From positions 57,497,501 through 57,561,500 of the forward strand of contig CANTUV010000026.1 in the NCBI GenBank assembly GCA_947685225.1: DNA of 64,000 nucleotides, written 5' to 3'. How positions within the stretch are numbered: position 1 is the stretch's first letter; each line of letters opens with the position of its first letter. A program made the position numbers and the translations under genes. This document shows, one piece after another, positions 1 through 10,314 of the stretch. Source of the stretch: Garcia nutans (Eukaryota; Streptophyta; Magnoliopsida; Malpighiales; Euphorbiaceae). The notes beneath the pieces were generated by a model. It was not told the DNA's origin, did not search any database, and saw only the letters and a program-made list of their open reading frames with translations.

Positions 1-1240
1 TGTAATCAAATTTTTGGTAGGTCCAGAGTTGATAAACCAATCATCAATTACTTCATAAAATTTAAGGTTTATTTTCCTTTTTTCTTTTTTCTTTTTTTTG
101 CCCTTTTTTAATCAGAAAAATAAAGTTAGGGCATATTTTATTTATTATTTATTATTATTATTGGAGAAAGGAAATAAAAGTTGGGTCATATTTTATCCAA
201 AAAAAAAAGGTTGGTTCATATTGATAGAGGGGTAAAACATAAATTTGGCTCTTCCAAATCCACGGGGACTTCCGTTTCGATCCCTCTGTATTTCATAATA
301 ATACTAATTTACAAAAGATTTAGCTTGCAGACAGAGATTCTAATTAATATATATATATAGACATAAAAAATAAAATAAAATAATTATTTTAAAAATAAAT
401 AAATAAAGCATTGTATTTACCACCAATAATAATCCTCCAAAGTAATTACAAAAATATAATAATATATAAATGCTAGCTCCACTTAATCATTCGACTTGCC
501 CATTTGAATTTTTTTAACATCTTAATCTGATGGTGGCTTCCCTTCTTCTAATCCACATGCCAATATGATTAGTTTCCCATATAATCTTCAATTTGTTTAT
601 TAATCAATTAAATTTTAGTTAAAATTTGACAAATTTTAAAAATAAATTTTTTAAAGGAATATCATACAAAAAAATATGCACAGAAAAAAATAATGTTGGA
701 TATATTTATAATAAAATTATGATAATTTTATCATAGAATACTAACTAATATATTTCTTATGCGCATGTATTCCTTTTTTAATACGAGAGACTGAAGCTTC
801 TATTTAAATTTTTTTACACACTCGGATTAGATTTACTATTAAATTTTAAAAATAATTTAATATCACTCTAATTATTAAATTTTAATTTATGTTAAGTAAT
901 TATAATATTATTATATATAAATATATATATATATATATATTGCAAATATATGATTTTTTTTTCTAAGCTTAATGGATCCAATATAAGATGGTTCACGTTA
1001 TAAAAAAAAAAAAAAGATGGTTCACGCTAGATTCCCACTCTGATATAATAAAGAGGTTTTCTTACTTACTTAATAATTATTATTAAAATAAAAATAGAAA
1101 TATTTTAGAAAAATAAAAACAAGTGAAGTAGACCCTCACATGGACGTGTCTTGCATTATTTTAAACTAATAATTCTCTGTATCTTCCGTCTTTACTGTTA
1201 TTAACTAATTTAATTGTTGTCTCTTTTATTTTCTCTATTT
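1..1240. other. AT-rich intergenic DNA
   Basis: No coding exon, RNA gene or transposon could be recognised on either strand. The stretch is dominated by poly-A/T tracts and short TA runs, for example near 345-358 and 918-942. It is best read as ordinary plant intergenic DNA. Confidence 0.6.
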
Positions 1241-1245
1241 ATTAT

Positions 1246-1470
1246 ATTATATATAAAGCTAGCAGCTCCAAAATTAACAGTCGCATCTTCTCTTCTTCTT
1301 CTTCTTCTTCTTCTTCCTTTCTTTTTCTTTCTTTGATCAATTTTTCATATCTTTTATGTGTGTGTATATATATATATATGTTCAGCAGACTTGTTAGATT
1401 GCTTAATTATTGTATTGTCATCTTAATTTAGAGTTGAAGAAAGAGATGACCATGATTATGGAAGTTTTCA
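1246..1470 (+). promoter_or_regulatory. Possible promoter and transcribed 5' leader
   Basis: A TATA-like run at about 1246-1258 is followed by a long CT-rich leader (CTT repeats about 1287-1320) typical of plant 5' UTRs. At 1446 an ATG opens a 9-codon reading frame (MTMIMEVFK) that runs straight into a good donor (AAG|GTAAGA) at about 1470. This looks like the first exon of a transcript whose further exons I could not identify; the next 2 kb contain no recognisable protein. It could equally be a non-coding RNA or chance. Confidence 0.25.
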
Positions 1471-1474
1471 AGGT

Positions 1475-2123
1475 AAGAAGAAGAAGAAGAAGAAGCTGCT
1501 ATAATAATCTCTCATTTCCATGTTTAAAGTTGGGATTATTACTTTATGATATGGAGATTAATTAGCCATATAAATGGAGAACGAAAGATCCTTAATTTGC
1601 TTATTTTGAGGAAATCCAAAGACCTCTAGGCAAGTCTAATACTTGGCTTTGAATTTCTTTTTCTTGTTTTTTCCTTTTTCTTCTTTTTATGTAATTTCTA
1701 TTTTGTTTTAGTTGCCAAGAAGTTGAGGAAACTATAATGAAAATTTAATAAAAATCATATATATATATATATATATCCCATGTTAATTTCTTAATTTCTT
1801 TAGTTTGCTATGTCTTCTTTTACTTATTGTCTGCCTTAGCAAGAATCAAATTATCGCGTAAACATTCTCTGTGTGTGTTAAGTAAGCTTTCAAAACCAAC
1901 AATAATGGCAATGATAAAGACAAAAGAGATGTATAGTTAACCCTCCATATCATGATTATATTATGTGTATATTGAGCTTGTTAGGTGACTCAAAATGCAT
2001 AGAAGAGATTTTTCTACACATTTCATGGAGTTGAAATGTATAGAATTATTTATGTAGAAGATATTATTTTATTATTTAAATTAAGCTGAATTATTGAGAT
2101 GGGACCTTTCTCTTCATACATAC

Positions 2124-2156
<33 letters not shown>

Positions 2157-4200
2157 AATCGAAGCTGTTAGCTGTCCTTCTAATAACACCTTTAGTTGAT
2201 GAAAATAATTAATGGAAGCATCATCCACATTTTAAATATTTTGGGTGTATTTGTTTAAAAATAAACATACCAATTTTTGCTATCTCATTACATATAATTA
2301 ATTAAGTTGACTTGGACATTTTTTATTTGTATCTATAAAAGCCCTTGATAGAACGGCATACACAGTGGTCGTTTCAATGTATTATTATCAGTTATGGCTC
2401 CAAATACATGGGAATGAAGATAATATACTTATTTTAAATACATAAGAATAATTAACTGAGAAGACATTATTCCTATTAAAGGTTTAATTGTAGAATAATA
2501 AATGAATCAATATAGGGTTTTTTTTTTGTTAATGATAATGATCAGTGTTGGTTTAATGAAGGGTAACTTTGATCCATAACTTGGTACGAAAGATACCCAA
2601 AAGGAATTAGGAATCTTTTGTAAGTAACTTTCTCAAAATTTTGTAGCTTTCTACAACTTTTGTTTTATGCAAAAAATTAATAGTTATTATTAAGAACCTT
2701 GACTTTAGGATAAGGATGATGATATGCACTATAAAAAAAAGAATCCAACTTTCATTTCATAATGTCCTTCTCTCTTTCTCTCTCTAAAATTATTATATCA
2801 TTTAATTAGTAGCCATGTGTCTGATTAGTGGAAAATGACATGCAACTTATAAAGAGAAAAAGTGCCCCAATTAGCATTTTTCAATTGGTTAATGACTCAT
2901 CAAAGACTCATCGACAAAGTAATTGTAATGAACATTGGTGGTGGGTTAGTTCAATGAAATTTCAAACGATAAATTAATAATATTAGTGTCTTTTTAACAA
3001 TATCCACTTTTACAGTTAATCAATTTCTTTGGATTTGGGTGTATATTGTGGATTGCCTTGTTGTCATGTTTTGTAGGATTCAATAAGTTTGTTTGGTACA
3101 TTAATATTCACCAACCAGGGGGCTGCTTTCTTCAAAGTTTTTTGGATTCTTTCAATAATTTATCTTCTTCTTCTTCTTTTTTCTCTATGGGGAAATTACA
3201 AATGGAAGAGTGTGGTTTTATTTCATTATCGAGGCCAAAATCCATAAAGTAATCATCTTATGTCATCAAGGTTTTGCCCTTTTTGGACAATAAAATTCAT
3301 ACAGCAGTCGGCAGGGCCTGTCACCGGGTCTGGGACGGGGCCAAGTTTGAGTTCAATCTGAAATGACTCGTATTCAGATTTGAGATTTTTATAAAATTAA
3401 AAAAAAAATTATAATTAATTAGATTTTCAAATTTATTAATTTTTTATTAATTTATAAATTTAGTATACTCATATACTATATACAAAATTTATTATAAATT
3501 TATTACGTCCATGATAATTTTTATAAATTTATTATATATTTTTATAAAATAATAACAAAACTTCTGATAAAATAATGTAAATTTTTTTTAAAAATCTGGT
3601 GATAACGTAATTTTCCCTTCGAATTCGGACACTCGAAAGAACACAACATATATGATTTTTAGTTTTCATATTTTACACAAGATTCTGCTTGTACATGGCT
3701 TCTTTTACCCCCTATAAACAAGGGATAAATATTCATTATTCAAAAAGCTAAACATACCTGCCTGCCTGATACTACCTCAAGTCTTGACACAATGGATGGC
3801 CAGCCAATGGAAACTTCAAAAGGAAGTCGACTTGCTGCTGTTACCAGAAACGGTGGTCTGTCTGACTGACAGTAGCTTCAATTACTTAATAATATGATAT
3901 GGCATCAGAATTCAAGCCAGTCAGATTCTGGTTAATATATCCAGAAGAAGAAAAAAAAGGCCAAGCCACCGCATATAGGTTTGATAAAACCATTGCATTG
4001 ATTACCATTTCGATTGGATCAGACTGCATTATCATGCCAAAAGAAAATGGGTGATCAGTGAACTGAAATTCCAAGCATATACACTTCTGAAAATTTCATT
4101 TATGGCAAGTAAAAAAAAAAAATCAAATTCGTCATTAGAACTATGATCCAGAAGGTTTGTCTAAATAATATTACAACAAAACCCCTTTGGAAGAAAGGCA
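1475..4200. other. Non-coding DNA with simple repeats
   Basis: No gene is supported. Simple repeats include GAA/AAG near 1476-1494, TA near 1757-1775, and CATA followed by TA at about 2118-2155. A short GC-richer island near 3305-3345 is followed by AT-rich sequence built from repeated 'ataaatttatta'-like words (about 3390-3620). Similar words occur near 12000-12240 and 56930-57160, so a dispersed AT-rich repeat is possible. The part near 3880-4290 may include 3' UTR of the minus-strand IPUT1 gene that ends at 4296. Confidence 0.4.
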
Positions 4201-4295
4201 TTTATCTCATCAGACACTCATAAATCAATATCAATCAATTAAACGTTGAATAAGATTACAAATACACCTACATTCATTATCTTCTAAGTCGCCTG

Positions 4296-7200
4296 TCAGC
4301 ATAAGAGACACAATCTCCTTGCTCTTGTTGTGTCTCTATCTTCAAAACCTCTCAAAAATGATCGAATTGCCAGGTGCTCTGAAGCATATGTCATGAAAGA
4401 AGCTAAAATAATGCCTCCCACAACCACCAAACCTAACCTGCAAAAAAATCACACACCATGTCTCAGTTTCCCTTCTTCCTAGGATATATCACACAAAAAA
4501 ATCAAAAGAATAGAACCAAAAGTTCAAAATTTTAACATGAATGGTCAAAGGTCAAACAAATTACCTCATAAACAGAGCAGTAATCCCAAAAAGACATGGT
4601 AAAGCTGGAACAGCAATAGCCAAAGAAGCCATTCCCAACCCATAACACCATGTAGCAACGTCACAGGATGATCCTTGCCTTTGATGACCTGTAACCGTTG
4701 TGAGAATGTTAACAAACTTTGAAAGTTCAACAACAACAAAGCCTTAATCCCAAGTCAATTGGGGTCGGCTATATGGATTCTTCTTTTCCACTCAATACGA
4801 TTTAAGGTTATCTCTTCTGATAGATGTAACATCATACGATCATTTTAGACCACCTTTGACCAAGTCAGTTTAGGTCTACCTCTGCCTCTCTTTTAAACTT
4901 TGAAAGTTCAAAAGAAAATATTAGCTATAAATATGTAACCATACTTTACTAACCTTTTCCAGTTTCATAATCAAAAGATCCAGGATGAGAGGAAATAGAT
5001 ACTTGAGTTGCTGTCATCTTTCCCCATAAATAGGTCAAATGGAGAAAACTTCCAAATAAAAGGAAGAATATGGTGAAGGTCCACTCATACATTAAGAGCA
5101 AACCAGTCCATGGCATCACTTGTCGGGGCACAATTGCAAGACTAAATGCAAGAGATACCAAAGCAGCCATAAAACATGCAAAGATGGAAACTCCACCCAA
5201 ATAGGCAGGAACCTTTGACTGTGCATCAGCAGAGAACTGTTCAACATCACAACAAGACTAAGATAAATAAAAGAATTGTTGAATTAGCAAAGCGAAAAAT
5301 AAGAATTTTGTTTATGACCATCATCTTTCAGTGAATAATTTTCCTGTGCACAACCGTTCCAATAAAATACAGAACAAAAGAAAGAGGACACTAACATGAT
5401 TGGCTGAATTGAAGGTAGATGATGAAGAAACACTAGCATAAGCATTAGATCTAATTTTGTAGTAGAGGTGCCTGATATCACATAATGGACTCCTACAAAA
5501 TGTCTGTATCTGCACCGAAAATAATACATTAGATACCTGAATTGAAATTATTCTTATGTGAACATTAGGGTAACAAATAACGACAGAACAACTAACCTGA
5601 AGGAATGATCGATAGCAACAGAACAGAAAAGCACATAATGGTAACAAGAAAAGAAATTTGACAAGTAGCTCATCATTAGGATTTCTGCCACCTCCAGTTC
5701 CAGGAAGGGAATCCTCAAGTTGTTCCCTGGCGTTCTGCAGCATTAGGAAAGAAAGTCATATATTAGCTAATCCATAAATCCTCCCCACTGTTCAAAGCAT
5801 TGAACTACATAATGAACTTGAACTTGCAATCATGCATGGGCAACGCAACCAATTCCCCTCCGACCATGCGGGGTGAAACATATGGTAGCATATATTAAAG
5901 AAAACAAATGCTTATCCACTAACCAATTAATACACAACCAAAAAAAACAAAGCAAGAGGATTGGAGAAAAAAATAGAATAGAAGGTTGTCAATATCAGGA
6001 AAAAAAAATACGCACTTAATTCGCATGAGGGGATAAGTGTAAATACCTGCCAGACATCAACTGGTTTTAAAAGCCAAGATGTCCACCAGTCCCAAGGTTT
6101 AAGGGGGCCAAGAGTATAGTGAATAACATGGAGTTCTGTCTCGTTGACCATCCACTGCATATAAAACGCACAAAATGTTAAAGATATTTAATCATCAAAT
6201 CAAATGCAGATAAACAATGAAAATCATCACTCTAGCAGTTCTAATAAAGGTATAAATGGAGTTCATAAAATACTCCTATAATATAATGACATTAAAGATA
6301 AAAAAATAGAGTAAAAACCTCAATGTCCATAGAGTAAAAATCTCAATGTCCATGCTAGCAAACAGATTTCTATGTCAAATATTAACCCATTATTTTACAT
6401 GCTTTACCAGGAAAGAATTGTAAAGATATAGGAGAGATTTACTGCTTTAATTTAGGGATTTAGAAGAATTATTTCCTTGATTTGATTTTGATTTATTTTC
6501 TAAATTAGACTTAGAAGAATGTGTATATATGTACCTCTTTATATTGATGAAAGAATGAAGAAAAAGGGATTCTAATTCCTATATTCACAAGAATGAACAA
6601 TATACAATTATGAACTTAATCAAAGATATTGCATCACAGCTGGTACTCTCCATTTACACATGGTGCAACAAATATTTTCCGTAATAATGGGGCCACTAAA
6701 ATTGGATCACCACCACAGCAGCAATCATCATAATATCTATGCATCTAGTACCTTATTAGCAAGCATGTAGAGACCAACATCTGCATTATACAGAGTAGAG
6801 AGACGCTCCATATCAGGTACAGGTCTAGAATTCAAAACTTCTTGGGGTAAATTAGGTTGGAAAACATGTGCATTGGGGAAGTCGGAGTAATATGAGTTCA
6901 GAAACCCCTGATCTCCTGTCATTAAAAGAACAAAAGAAAAAATTTAGATGCATGAACACATGAATGATGTTCCCTACATGAACAAAGAAAAGGAAGGGAG
7001 ATCTTTGGCAAGGATAATAAAATCAAGTAGACTAGATAAACTAGAGTTTTAAGATATAACTAGAGTAAGACAGTCCCATCCCACCGCAGATATCCAACTT
7101 CAAGGAATATTCATTATTGTATTATATAGACTTAAACCAGAAGGGAACATAAAGGTTCTTTTTTTTCCTTGACAAAATAAACATAAAATCCATAGGCTAT

Positions 7201-8783
7201 CCACTGGATGCCCTTTGGCTTTAGTAAAGATAGTAATTCAAAGGTCAAACAGTCAACTAGCAGAACCAAAGACAGTATTTATATGAAAGGCAATGTCACA
7301 ATTGATAAGCATGATAAAGGCACTGGATTTAAGTAGAAATGATAAATAACAGAATGCTTCACCTCCAGTGTAAGAATGCAAAGTGTTGACTTTGCTCATC
7401 ATGTCATTGAAAACTGACTGTGATGGTTCCACTACCATGACTCCTGAATTCAATCTCTCTGAATGCTTTAAGTTAGCACAGAATTTTCCACATTTAAAGA
7501 GATCCTCAATACTTTTAACCACAATAGTATCCGCATCAAGATATACAACTGCACAAATGAATTCCCAGTAATATATCAACGCAAGTACCAAAATGTTGCC
7601 ACATTGATCATTTGAGAAAGAAAAAAGGGACAAAACAGAAACTTAGACAGCTCAGTCCAAAATTGAAAGAATGCGTCAAAGCCAAAGTAATAAATCTTAG
7701 ATTCTCAAAATATGCAACAGAGCAAGATTTTAAATTTTTAACATAAGCTGTCAAAGCCAAAGTAATAAATCTTAGATTCTCAAAATATGCAACAGAGCAA
7801 GAGTTTAAATTTTTAACATAAGCTAACACCAATAAATTTAGATAACCATTTGCTCCAAATAATTCTCCATCTGACATTAGTAGCTTTACTTTTCATATGG
7901 ATAACACATTCACACGTTTTTTCATTTATTCTCCCAGAAAACTAAGCATATGGATAGAACAGACTTCAATCAACAGACATCAAAATCCAGACAACACAAT
8001 GCTTCACTCTAGATAAATGAACATTATTTCCAGTTTCAATTTTTTCAATGATTGCCTGGGACTCCGCAAAAATATTACTTGAAATAAAAGGTACTATAAT
8101 TTTATCGTTGCATTCTGCTAAGTTTGGAGGGCAAGAAATTTACCTTTCTTGTAGTTAGTCATATTAAAAATTTTAAGCTTGGTATATACACCCCAAAACC
8201 TCTTTGGCCGAACTTGATTGGGATTCGCCAATAAGCTAATCCTCTCCACTATCCACCCATCAGCCTGTGCAATATACAACCAATAAACTCAAATAAAAGC
8301 TGGAATATTGAAAAACTAAGCAATAACTCACTTTACAAATAATTTTGCAACATAACAATGCAAAACTTTAAGGGACAGATGGAATATTTATTTACCTATC
8401 CATTTTTGTTTCACAGAAAAATAAAAATTTTCAACCCAATTAGTCCGAAATACATATTATTCATATTTTATGCGAATCAATTTCCAAAAGTCTAGTCTTT
8501 GCGAACAAAAACGAACAGTGATCCATAATACAACAACATTTACCTCGAGAAGTTTGATGGCGTAATCAGAGACACCATCAGAGACCAGAACCACCATGTC
8601 TTTCGTTGATCCAGTGTCCCTAATCGACTTCCCCAAAACCCTAACTCCCAACAGGAATTCATCTCCGTACAACAGCGTAATGTAAGCCTGCTGTGTTCTC
8701 TGTGATCGAACCAAAGCTCCAGATTGAATCGAAACTAACGCAACTAGAATAAACAAAGCTCCAATTATTGATAATCTCATCAT
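4296..8783 (-). CDS. IPUT1: Inositol phosphorylceramide glucuronosyltransferase (GT8, PGSIP6-like)
   Basis: Exons, high to low: 8783-8544, 8264-8144, 7548-7363, 6915-6752, 6154-6047, 5734-5597, 5503-5396 (or from 5509), 5236-4954, 4688-4565, 4437-4296. They give 1614 nt, 537 residues, which as I recall is the length of Arabidopsis IPUT1. Residues 1-25 form a hydrophobic signal/anchor. A GT8 fold follows, with DXD at Asp125-Ala-Asp127 (YLDADTIVV) binding Mn/UDP-sugar and a conserved HxxGxxK motif at His249-Gly253-Lys256 next to PWDWW. The C-terminal third holds about five or six hydrophobic membrane segments, a mark of this subfamily. The family adds glucuronic acid from UDP-GlcA to inositol phosphorylceramide in the Golgi, the first step of plant GIPC glycosylation. 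All junctions are GT-AG and in phase, with no disabling change. PGSIP7/8-like paralogues are less likely given the first exon and tail. Confidence 0.94.
4714..4911 (-). mobile_element. 5'-truncated RTE-type LINE tail with target duplication, in an IPUT1 intron
   Basis: The insert is 4731-4894, within the intron between IPUT1 exons 8 and 9. It is flanked by a perfect 17-bp direct repeat, aaactttgaaagttcaa, at 4714-4730 and 4895-4911. Read on the minus strand it encodes a short peptide resembling the C-terminal tail of plant RTE reverse transcriptases: GRGRPKLTW, then EEITLNRIEWKRRIHIADPN. It ends in TTGTTGTTG, the simple 3' end of RTE elements, rather than poly-A. Only about 164 bp inserted, so it is a heavily 5'-truncated target-primed insertion in the same orientation as the host gene. 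A SINE that shares this 3' end is the alternative. Confidence 0.75.
7675..7824. repeat. Two-copy 75-bp tandem duplication in an IPUT1 intron
   Basis: Copies at 7675-7749 and 7750-7824 each begin gtcaaagccaaagtaataaa and differ at one visible base (gatttt versus gagttt). They lie in the intron between IPUT1 exons 2 and 3 (7549-8143). The near identity suggests a recent slippage or unequal-crossover event. Confidence 0.85.
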
Positions 8784-9093
8784 AAATTAATTTAATTTAA
8801 TTTTGTTTTTTGGTTGTTTTGGATGAGAATTCAATTTTCGCAAGAAAACAGTTGCAATTTTCGCGAGAAAGTATAAAGCAAATATATACAATTCGAATGT
8901 TTATTTTTCTCTGATATTTTGAAAGGGTTTTGAAATTTCCTTTTTTCTTTTTTTTTTTTTTTTACTTTGAATTTGGGAGACGTCGTTTTTGTCTCTTCTC
9001 TTATTTGATCTGTATTCGCGGTTCCGCCTCCGGGTGCGTGATGGTAATGATCTACTGCGGTGAGGTATAAAAGAGTTCCCATGGCGCCATGTC

Positions 9094-9158
<65 letters not shown>

Positions 9159-9600
9159 TGCCTTTTTACTAGCAAATCTCTTCATAAAAAGAATATTATT
9201 AAAAAAAATTAGCCATATACAATATTCTCAGGGAATCTAACTTTTATGTGTTCACTCATTTAATCAAATATCCAATTAAATATATATTTATCACTAAATT
9301 ATATTTTAATGTATATTTTTTTAACAGAAAAAAATTTATTATTTGTAAGATTTGGATTTTAATATCCATTCTGAGTTATAATTTAATTATATATCTAAGT
9401 ATATTCATATATATATATATATATATATTTAAACACAAGACCCAATAATACATTGCACACAAAATACCTGTCTAAGAAAATAATAAAATGAATTTATAGA
9501 ATAACGAAATATAAATACATTTATTTTCAATTTCGTTATGTTCATATTCATATTTCAAATTTAAGAAATAAAAAAAAATCAAATTTGCCAACAAAAGAAA
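8784..9600. promoter_or_regulatory. IPUT1 upstream region
   Basis: About 0.8 kb separates the IPUT1 start codon (8783) from the stop of the exonuclease gene (9601), both on the minus strand, so this interval should hold the IPUT1 promoter and 5' UTR and the exonuclease 3' UTR. It contains a poly-T tract near 8949-8962 and a TTA microsatellite. No clear minus-strand TATA box was picked out. Confidence 0.45.
9094..9158. repeat. (TTA)n microsatellite
   Basis: About 21-22 uninterrupted copies of TTA lie roughly 310 bp upstream of the IPUT1 start codon. Poly-Asn and poly-Ile reading frames across it are artefacts of the repeat. Confidence 0.95.
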
Positions 9601-10314
9601 TCAATAAGAAAATAACCTCTTGAAACTAGCACCACTACTTTCCATAAGTTTTTTTCCAATTCCATAACAACAATAAGCATCAGTGGCTGCACATTCAACT
9701 TGTTCAGAGCTAAGGCTATGATCAAACCAATTAGACCACACAACTGCATAAGGTTTTGGCTCAAATTTGATAGACAATATTTTAGTAGCCAATTCTCTAC
9801 AACTATAAAAAATAAAGCGAGGATTATCATAAATTTTAGCAGCTAAATCACTTAATTCAACTGCATTTCTAATCACAAGTCCATAAGTCTCTTTTAGCCT
9901 TTGAAGATCTTCTTTAATATGAACCCCAACAAATATCAAATCTTTCGTAGCAAGAAATCTCATTAAAGATGCAGAAATTGAATTACGACTTAGCCTTATA
10001 AGAATGCAACCAAGTCTAGTGCATAATGTCAATAATGCAATGTGGTGTTCAACCTTTTTTTGATAGTACTGCTCTAATTTATCATATAATTGAGGGTTTA
10101 TTTCAGTGAATTTGCCTGAATTATTTCCTGATTTGCTATATGAACGCCCTTTAAATCCCCATTCCATTTCATATCCCACAACCATATCACCAGCTTTGAG
10201 CATATCTTGTAATAATATATAGAGGAAAAGTTGTGAATCATCATCTGATATTACTTCTGTCACAATTGTATAACCATCATTCATTGTGAATTGAGTTCCA
10301 CGTAACGTTTCCAT
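9601..10314 (-). CDS. WRN/RNase D-like 3'-5' exonuclease domain protein
   Basis: Intronless frame of 237 residues starting ATG GAA ACG TTA. The whole protein is one DnaQ/RNase H-fold domain of the plant Werner-like exonuclease family. Motif I is GYEMEW (residues 47-52), where the family has D-x-E, so the first acid is Glu49 rather than Asp. Motif II is FVGVHIKEDLQRL with Asp136. Motif III is CAATDAY (208-214), where the usual Tyr of Y-x3-D is Cys208, while Asp212 remains. Active members remove nucleotides from 3' ends with two metal ions held by these acids. The altered motifs leave catalysis uncertain, although the frame is fully open and the fold signature persists. The single exon and small size match many tandem plant members of unknown role. 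It lies about 0.8 kb upstream of IPUT1 on the same strand, with no evident functional link. Confidence 0.8.
   Translation of the reverse strand: METLRGTQFTMNDGYTIVTEVISDDDSQLFLYILLQDMLKAGDMVVGYEMEWGFKGRSYSKSGNNSGKFTEINPQLYDKLEQYYQKKVEHHIALLTLCTRLGCILIRLSRNSISASLMRFLATKDLIFVGVHIKEDLQRLKETYGLVIRNAVELSDLAAKIYDNPRFIFYSCRELATKILSIKFEPKPYAVVWSNWFDHSLSSEQVECAATDAYCCYGIGKKLMESSGASFKRLFSY

Noticed and set aside
3046..3252. Plus-strand 68-codon frame after the promoter-like leader
   Set aside because: It begins at TTG rather than ATG, has no splice acceptor linking it to the leader and resembles no known protein.
5284..5743. Extra minus-strand frames in IPUT1
   Set aside because: They are read-throughs of real exons 6 and 7 into introns, already covered by the gene model.
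8831..9185. Overlapping minus-strand frames encoding long Ile or Asn runs
   Set aside because: They are produced by the TTA microsatellite at 9094-9158 and have no other protein signature.
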